Source of the DNA: Synergistaceae bacterium
GTDB taxonomy: Bacteria; Synergistota; Synergistia; Synergistales; Aminobacteriaceae
Length of the DNA: 10,884 nucleotides
Direction of reading: 5' to 3'
NCBI GenBank assembly: GCA_017427625.1
Contig: JAFRSL010000007.1
Span: 1 to 10,884, forward strand
Part shown: piece after piece, positions 6,413 through 10,884 of the stretch
Position numbering within the stretch: the stretch's first letter is position 1
Layout of the letters: each line of letters begins with the position of its first letter
Notes under the pieces: generated by a model
The model's input: the letters and a program-made list of their open reading frames with translations, nothing else
What the model was told of the DNA's origin: nothing
Database searches by the model: none
Translations under genes and position numbers: made by a program

Positions 6413-7792
6413 TTAGAGCATACTTCCTAACGTTGAGAGCATAAGCGAGCCGATTATCAGGATTATTGCTCCGCCAAGACGTGAGGAGATCTGCGCGAAA
6501 GGCATAAGCTCCATTCTGTGAGCCGCCGAGAGAACTGCAACGTCTCCAGTTCCGCCCATGTTCGACATGCAAAGCCCCGCCGTAATTCCGGCCTCGACTG
6601 GGTAGAAACCAACGAATGACCCGACAAGCCCCGCACCGATGAACGCACCGATGCACGCAAGGAAGCACATCAACAGGTACATCATGCTGAAGCTGCTGAT
6701 TACGACGTCAAGGCTCAAGTAGCAAAGTCCGATACCAACCATCAGCATTGACGTGAGGTTGCCCATTACGAACTGGAACCACTGGTAGCAGCATACCTCG
6801 ATGAACTCAGGGAGAACGTTGAAGACTTTGCACAGCGCAACCGTGATGATCATCCAAGCATAGGCGTGAATGTTCACGGAAGGAACGAGCTTAATCCACG
6901 TGCCCGCAACGATATAGCCCCACGCGAAGAATGTTGTTGACACGAGGAGGCCGATTCCGAGATTCGTTACGGTAACTTTGTCTCTCTTCTTCTGCATTTC
7001 GGGGGAAATCTCGTACTCCGCAGGGTCATCGTTCGCGCCCGTCTTCATGAGTGCGCCCTGACCGTTGAAGAACTTTCCGGCAAGGACTTTCACGAGGATA
7101 CCGGCAAGGACGATTGATGTTGCGTTTCCGATTGCGACTGCGGGGTTCATGATCGAGATCGCTTCCTCAGCCGTCATTGTCCCCGAACTCTCGAATATCT
7201 TGCTGAGTGGAACTGCGCCTGCTCCCATTCCGCCGCCCATTATCGGGAGTGCGATTAGGAGGACTGCCTTGACCACGCCGAAGCCGCTGAAGTGTCCTGC
7301 CGCCGCAACAAGCCCGAACGACACGATGATTGCCCCGAAAATCGCCGGGAAGTAACGAGCCGCCGCCTTGATGAGCAATTTCCTGTTCATTCCGAGAATT
7401 GAGCCTGTGATCAGCGCGGCAATGTAGAAGTCAAGGAACGCGCCCGTCGGCTTGAAGAACGTATCAATATTCTTCATGAGCGTCGCCGTGAAATCTCCCT
7501 TTCCGATGATGCCGGAGATTACATCGAACGCCCCAAAGAAATTCATGTAGCGCAGGAAGCCCATACCGAAGATTATTACGACAGGGCCGCCGCCCAAGAA
7601 CGTGTTTACGATTGGAAGATTGTCGCCGATTTCCTGAAGGATTGCCCCGCAGACAATCATGAACGCGAAGCAGCCAGCCATTCCCGCCGGAAGCACTCCG
7701 AGCATTGCCGACAGCAATACTACGGCCGCGAACATCGCAAAGTATTTCGGCGGAAGATGGAAAATCTTGAAGCCTTTGTATTCGTCTGACAT
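6413..7792 (-). CDS. 2-hydroxycarboxylate (malate/citrate) transporter, 2HCT family
   Basis: This inner-membrane secondary transporter of 459 aa belongs to the 2HCT family (CitS, CitP, MaeN, MleP). The family imports citrate or malate with Na+ or H+, or exchanges them for products such as lactate. It has the two family-defining GGxG re-entrant loops, GGGMGAGAVPLS (186-197) and SNMGGTGDVAVL (410-421). The conserved Arg follows in HRMELMPFAQI (R426) and SSRLGGA (R438), the substrate carboxylate-binding zone. About 11 membrane helices are visible, with a hydrophilic central loop (about 240-275) splitting the two halves. AAGGAG lies 8 bases before ATG. Malic enzyme two genes upstream makes malate the likeliest substrate, although citrate cannot be excluded. 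It is co-directional with its neighbours and its stop abuts the zinc-ribbon gene's start. Confidence 0.93.
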   Translation of the reverse strand: MSDEYKGFKIFHLPPKYFAMFAAVVLLSAMLGVLPAGMAGCFAFMIVCGAILQEIGDNLPIVNTFLGGGPVVIIFGMGFLRYMNFFGAFDVISGIIGKGDFTATLMKNIDTFFKPTGAFLDFYIAALITGSILGMNRKLLIKAAARYFPAIFGAIIVSFGLVAAAGHFSGFGVVKAVLLIALPIMGGGMGAGAVPLSKIFESSGTMTAEEAISIMNPAVAIGNATSIVLAGILVKVLAGKFFNGQGALMKTGANDDPAEYEISPEMQKKRDKVTVTNLGIGLLVSTTFFAWGYIVAGTWIKLVPSVNIHAYAWMIITVALCKVFNVLPEFIEVCCYQWFQFVMGNLTSMLMVGIGLCYLSLDVVISSFSMMYLLMCFLACIGAFIGAGLVGSFVGFYPVEAGITAGLCMSNMGGTGDVAVLSAAHRMELMPFAQISSRLGGAIILIIGSLMLSTLGSML

Positions 7793-7817
7793 TGTGATTT
7801 CTCCTTGTTATGTGGAA

Positions 7818-7988
7818 TTAGTGGAACGGTTTTGCAGCGCCGTTATCCTGATGAGCAAGGGAAAATTTTTGTCTCGCCCTCTCTGCTTCCTCGCGGGTAT
7901 CGTAGACAATTTCCCGTCCCTTGTGATAGACCGTCCTGAACATTAAGTCCATCACCTTCACTACTTCGTCGACTTCATCAGTATTCAT
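7818..7988 (-). CDS. Small ORF of unknown function (56 aa) between malic enzyme and transporter
   Basis: A 56-codon frame reads from ATG (7988-7986) to TAA (7820-7818), filling most of the 230-base gap between malic enzyme and the 2HCT gene. The peptide starts MNTDEVDEVVKVMDLMFRTV, continues HKGREIVYDTREEAERARQK and ends NGAAKPFH. It is strongly charged and predicted mostly helical, with an acidic N-terminus, a Glu/Arg-rich middle, no Cys, no signal and no membrane helix. I see no good ribosome site before the first ATG. An internal Met (residue 16) has AAGGTGAT nearby and could be the real start, giving 41 aa. I do not recognise the family. Same strand, tight spacing (35 bases after malic enzyme, 25 before the transporter) and absence of stops support a real gene. 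Confidence 0.55.
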   Translation of the reverse strand: MNTDEVDEVVKVMDLMFRTVYHKGREIVYDTREEAERARQKFSLAHQDNGAAKPFH

Positions 7989-8023
7989 ATGACGATATTA
8001 GACGCTGCAATGACCATTAGAGA

Positions 8024-9193
8024 CTAGAGCCTTGCGACCCCTGACTTCCTCGCCGCTTCAGCAACAGCCTTTGAGACTGCCGGCCCTACTCTTGGGTCGA
8101 ACGCCGCAGGAATGATGTAGTCCGGTGTAGGATTGTCCACCAAGTCAGCAAGAGCATGTGAAGCCGCAACCTTCATGGCCTCGTTGATGTCGCTTGCACG
8201 AACGTCGAATGTCCCTCTGAAGATTCCAGGGAATGCGAGGACGTTGTTGATCTGGTTGGGGAAGTCGCTTCGTCCCGTTGAAATTACTTTTGCACCGGCT
8301 GCTTTTGCGTCGTCCGGGAAGATTTCGGGAGTCGGGTTAGCGCAGGCGAAGATTATGGGGTCTTTTGCCATTGAGCGAACCATGTCCTGAGTTACGCTTC
8401 CGGGTGCTGAAACTCCGATGAAAACGTCCGCGCCCTTCATTGCGTCAGCGAGTCCGCCCTTGAGTCCTTCGGGGTTTGTTACTTCGGCCATCTCGGACTT
8501 GATCCAGTTCATTCCCTTCTCGCGTCCCTTGTAGACGATTCCTGTACGGTCGCAGAGTGTTACGTTCTTGAGACCGGCTGAGATTAGGAGCTTCGTGATT
8601 GCGATTGCTGCTGCGCCTGCACCGTTGACAGCGACTTTGATGTTACCGATGTCTTTGCCTACGACTTTGAGCGCGTTGATGAGTCCTGCGAGGGTGATTA
8701 CTGCTGTGCCGTGCTGGTCATCGTGGAAAATCGGAATGTCGCACTTCTCCTTGAGTTTCCGCTCAATCTCGAAGCAACGGGGTGCAGCGATGTCCTCAAG
8801 GTTGATTCCGCCGAATGAGCCGGAGATGTTGTAGACGGTCTCAACGAATGCGTCAACATCCTTCGTCTTCACACAAAGCGGGAATGCGTCAACTCCTCCG
8901 AATGCCTTGAAGAGAACGCACTTACCCTCCATGACGGGCATACCAGCCTCAGGGCCGATGTCTCCGAGTCCGAGTACCGCGCTTCCGTCAGTAACGACGA
9001 GGCAGAGGTTGTGGCGGCGTGTGAGGTCGTAGCTTCTTCCCACGTCCTTCTGAATTGCGAGGCATGGCTCAGCAACGCCCGGCGTGTAGGCGAGTGAAAG
9101 GTCGTCTTTTGTTGCGACTGGGACGGTGGCGATGACCTCGATTTTCCCTTTCCACTGTTCGTGGAGTCTGAGTGATTCTGCTGCGTAGTCCAT
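8024..9193 (-). CDS. NAD(P)-dependent malic enzyme (short bacterial type)
   Basis: This enzyme oxidatively decarboxylates L-malate to pyruvate and CO2 with reduction of NAD(P)+ and a divalent metal, in the cytoplasm. Its 389 aa match the short bacterial form without the C-terminal phosphotransacetylase-like domain of MaeB. Motifs in order are SLAYTPGVAEPC with catalytic Tyr36; VVTDGSAVLGLGDIGP; the general-base Lys91 (MEGKC); NLEDI (E133, D134) and FHDDQHGTAV (D159) for the metal; a Rossmann loop GAGAAA (191-196); ANPTPEI (286-291); and RSDFPNQINNVLAFPGIFRG. All key residues are present. Cofactor preference (NAD or NADP) cannot be set by eye. GAGGAGG sits 10 bases before ATG. It is the first gene after a promoter with repeated AT-rich boxes and lies upstream of the 2HCT carrier, forming a malate-use unit. 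Confidence 0.95.
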   Translation of the reverse strand: MDYAAESLRLHEQWKGKIEVIATVPVATKDDLSLAYTPGVAEPCLAIQKDVGRSYDLTRRHNLCLVVTDGSAVLGLGDIGPEAGMPVMEGKCVLFKAFGGVDAFPLCVKTKDVDAFVETVYNISGSFGGINLEDIAAPRCFEIERKLKEKCDIPIFHDDQHGTAVITLAGLINALKVVGKDIGNIKVAVNGAGAAAIAITKLLISAGLKNVTLCDRTGIVYKGREKGMNWIKSEMAEVTNPEGLKGGLADAMKGADVFIGVSAPGSVTQDMVRSMAKDPIIFACANPTPEIFPDDAKAAGAKVISTGRSDFPNQINNVLAFPGIFRGTFDVRASDINEAMKVAASHALADLVDNPTPDYIIPAAFDPRVGPAVSKAVAEAARKSGVARL

Positions 9194-9257
9194 AAGATTT
9201 TATCCTCCTCAAACTATTTATTCATCACGGCACTAATGACCGTTGATTTCCGAAAGG

Positions 9258-9294
9258 GTAAAAAATATTTGTGCTACAAGTAAAAAATATTTAC
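9258..9294. promoter_or_regulatory. Tandem AT-rich boxes, probable operator of the malate genes
   Basis: GTAAAAAATATTT occurs perfectly twice, at 9258-9270 and 9280-9292, with a 22-bp period (about two helix turns, same DNA face). The second copy extends to the dyad GTAAA-N5-TTTAC (9280-9294). The boxes lie just downstream of the proposed start of transcription and about 65 bases before the malic enzyme ATG, where a bound regulator would block transcription. No regulator gene is in the window. Confidence 0.55.
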
Positions 9295-9303
9295 GATGAT
9301 GTA

Positions 9304-9332
9304 ATTATACAGGCGATTTCATACTTTGGCCA
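9304..9332 (-). promoter_or_regulatory. Promoter for malic enzyme and downstream genes
   Basis: On the - strand TATAAT (9309-9304, preceded by TG) lies 17 bases after TGGCCA (9332-9327), which matches four of six -35 positions. The -35 falls inside the last codons of ddl and the -10 falls just after its stop. Transcription would start near 9297, leaving a leader of about 100 bases that contains both AT-rich boxes. Confidence 0.6.
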
Positions 9333-10236
9333 TACTCATTATTGCCGAAACAAATTCCGACATGCTTATGCCCTTAGCCTTCGCAGCTTTTGGGACGAGA
9401 CTCGTTGCCGTCATTCCTGGAGCTGTGTTGACCTCAAGGATATACGCTTTCCCGTCCTCAGTGAGCCTGAAGTCCGCCCTGCTGTAACCCCTGCAGCCAA
9501 GAGCCTCATGTGCCCTCACAGCATAATCCCCAATCATGGCCGCGATCTCGTCAGGAAGTTCAGCCGGAACTATGTAATCCGTCGCTCCCTTCGTGTACTT
9601 GTTGCTGTAATCATAGTAGCCAGTGTGAGGACGTATCTCTATGACGGGTAATGCCTCTGTCTTTCCGTCTTTCTCCCAAACAGGGCAGGTAATCTCTCGT
9701 CCAGGTATATATTCTTCGGCCATGACTTCACCCGCGTAACTTTCACGCGCAAGATTGAGAGCGTCGTTGAGATTCTGCGGAGTAAGTTCAGGGATTATTG
9801 AGACCCCGACTGTTGACCCTCCGGCGCAAGGCTTAACGACAATGTTACGGCCAATCTCGCGTACAACGTCATCATAATTTCGCGGAAGGAATATTGATTT
9901 CGGGACTGGGATTCCTGCGCGGGCAAAGAATTTCTGAGCCTCCCATTTATCCATCGCCAACGCGCTTGCGTGAGAGCCTGATCCCGTGTAAGGTATTCCG
10001 AGTTCTGTGAGCTTTGCCTGCAACTGACCGCCCTCGCCCCAATCGCCGTGCATCGCTATGAATGCCCCGTCAATCCCCGAACGTTTCAGACTGTCAGCGT
10101 CCCCAAGCCTCAGAAGGTCAACCATAAAAACCTCGAAGCCCGCATCAGCGAGAGCATCTGTTACAGCCTTCCCGCTCCTCAATGAAACCTCACGTTCGCG
10201 CCCGTCTCCTCCGCATAATACTGCAACTCTCTTCAT
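9319..10236 (-). CDS. ddl: D-alanine--D-alanine ligase
   Basis: This ATP-grasp enzyme joins two D-alanines for the peptidoglycan stem peptide in the cytoplasm. The 305 aa equal the length of E. coli DdlB. The motifs are in order: GGDGREREVSLRSG with E16; MHGDWGEGG (63-70); YTGSG..ASALAMDK with K97; VVKPCAGGSTVGVSI with K135; AEEYIPGREI; the omega loop YYDYSNKYTKGATDY with the Tyr (Y210) typical of D-Ala rather than D-lactate ligases; R254/D255; and ILEVNTAPGMT (E268, N270) with S279. The usual GEDG is GEGG here (G69), a mild change. The upstream dehydrogenase gene ends 3 bases before the ATG and carries the GGAGG ribosome site (7 bases away) in its last codons, so the two genes are co-transcribed and probably coupled. 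No other cell-wall genes are adjacent. Confidence 0.96.
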   Translation of the reverse strand: MKRVAVLCGGDGREREVSLRSGKAVTDALADAGFEVFMVDLLRLGDADSLKRSGIDGAFIAMHGDWGEGGQLQAKLTELGIPYTGSGSHASALAMDKWEAQKFFARAGIPVPKSIFLPRNYDDVVREIGRNIVVKPCAGGSTVGVSIIPELTPQNLNDALNLARESYAGEVMAEEYIPGREITCPVWEKDGKTEALPVIEIRPHTGYYDYSNKYTKGATDYIVPAELPDEIAAMIGDYAVRAHEALGCRGYSRADFRLTEDGKAYILEVNTAPGMTATSLVPKAAKAKGISMSEFVSAIMSMAKV

Positions 10237-10239
10237 CGT

Positions 10240-10884
10240 TTAGCCTCCGTAATACTTTATGAGTGTCTGTGTACCGTTCTCGCCGAAACCATCATCGTCA
10301 AGCTGCTTGTAGTGGCTCATTACAGTGAGTAGGACATCGAGGTTGAGATTTTCCTTTCCGGCCTCGTCAACAGCAAGTAGCAAGTCCTTCACGAAATGTT
10401 TGATTGAGAAGCCCGGCGTAAAATCGCGGTCAAGAATCTTAGGTCCTGCGCTCTCAAGCTGCCTTGACCCTGCCCCTCCTGTCGATACAGCACGGAGGAA
10501 TTTCGGCATGTCAAGACCCTCAGCCCTTGCGTAAGTCATGGCCTCACAGACTCCCGCAATAGTTCCGGCTATGATTATCTGGTTAGCAAGTTTGGTGTGC
10601 TGACCCATTCCCGGCTCTCCCATGTAGTTGATGTTCGTACCCATTGCGCGGAATAACGGCAAGCAGGCGTTGTAGTCCTCCTCATCGCCTCCTACCATTA
10701 TTGAGAGCGAGGCATTCTTTGCGGCACTTACTCCCCCAGTAACGGGAGCATCGAGGAAGTGAAGCCCTCTTTTCGCGGCCTCGTCGTGAATCATCTTTGC
10801 AAGCGACGGGCTGTCAGTGGTCATGTCGATAATGTACGTACCTTCCTTCATGCTGTCGAGCAGTCCTCCTGATACAAAGTAGAC
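10240..10884 (-). CDS. 3-hydroxyisobutyrate dehydrogenase / tartronate semialdehyde reductase family protein (N-terminus outside window)
   Basis: This is a member of the beta-hydroxyacid dehydrogenase family (3-hydroxyisobutyrate dehydrogenase, GarR/GlxR-type 2-hydroxy-3-oxopropionate reductase), which interconverts 3-hydroxy acids and semialdehydes with NAD(P). The frame stays open from the ATG at 10851 to the window edge, adding VYFVSGGLLDS, so the gene continues beyond it. The GxGxxG cofactor loop is missing for that reason. The visible 214 residues include IDMTTDSP, the substrate-binding DAPVTGG, and the catalytic Lys in GMGQHTKLANQ. They also include the C-terminal FTPGFSIKHFVKDLLLA helix that closes over the substrate, with a normal ending. 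Family assignment is firm. Which substrate it uses (hydroxyisobutyrate, tartronate semialdehyde, a succinic semialdehyde-type compound) cannot be fixed here. It is upstream of ddl with a 3-base gap. Confidence 0.92.
   Translation of the reverse strand, partial: VYFVSGGLLDSMKEGTYIIDMTTDSPSLAKMIHDEAAKRGLHFLDAPVTGGVSAAKNASLSIMVGGDEEDYNACLPLFRAMGTNINYMGEPGMGQHTKLANQIIIAGTIAGVCEAMTYARAEGLDMPKFLRAVSTGGAGSRQLESAGPKILDRDFTPGFSIKHFVKDLLLAVDEAGKENLNLDVLLTVMSHYKQLDDDGFGENGTQTLIKYYGG

Noticed and set aside
5855..6430. Open + strand frame of 191 codons opposite the zinc-ribbon gene, with a second one at 5925-6290
   Set aside because: No ribosome site, His/Arg/Pro-rich low-quality composition, and the - strand frame has Cys pairs, membrane helices and operon spacing. 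These are antisense shadows.
9271..9651. + strand frame of 126 codons over the ddl 3' end
   Set aside because: It is antisense to a fully convincing ddl gene, starts in the AT-rich operator and has no ribosome site.
9319..10236. Ddl as a vancomycin-resistance D-Ala-D-Lac ligase
   Set aside because: The omega loop has the Tyr-containing YDYSNKY typical of D-Ala ligases, and no vanH or vanX neighbours are present.

Overview
The window looks like chromosomal sequence of an anaerobic, flagellated, Gram-negative-type gut or rumen bacterium. The Synergistota (Synergistaceae) are my best guess, an inference from gene mix and protein style, not a proof. In favour are a flagellin, Sec-exported soluble proteins (a BamB-like propeller and an M13 peptidase), a 2-hydroxycarboxylate transporter beside a short malic enzyme, frequent TTG starts with strong GGAGG-type ribosome sites, and a GC-rich palindromic intergenic repeat of a kind common in gut anaerobes. 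No rRNA, tRNA, CRISPR array, transposase or phage gene was seen.

Layout. Positions 1-331 (+) hold the 3' end of a flagellin gene. A hairpin terminator follows, shared with a convergent MATE efflux gene (383-1780, -). The MATE gene has a short leader (about 1781-1870) with two mutually exclusive stems, one followed by a T-run, which looks like a transcription attenuator or small riboswitch. Divergent from it, a two-gene + unit encodes an unknown 63-aa protein and an exported PQQ-type beta-propeller protein (1952-3211). A MITE-like repeat (3219-3327) lies between this unit and an exported M13 zinc metallopeptidase (3349-5364, +).

The right half is all on the - strand. In order of transcription it holds: a 3-hydroxyisobutyrate dehydrogenase-like gene cut by the window edge (10240-10884); ddl (D-Ala-D-Ala ligase, 3 bp downstream); a new promoter with a pair of AT-rich repeats 22 bp apart; malic enzyme (8024-9193); an unannotated 56-aa ORF (7818-7988); a 2HCT-family transporter (6413-7792); a zinc-ribbon membrane protein starting on the base after the transporter's stop codon (5795-6412); and an AT-rich DUF4357-type ORF (5408-5764).

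How they work together. The malic enzyme and 2HCT carrier form a plausible malate (or related hydroxy-acid) uptake and oxidative decarboxylation module, apparently under its own operator-bearing promoter. The two small proteins around the carrier are possible accessory factors. The rest is housekeeping (cell wall, motility), efflux and envelope functions. The least explained signals are the MATE leader, the 22-bp-spaced operator, the two small proteins (63 and 56 aa) and the palindromic repeat.
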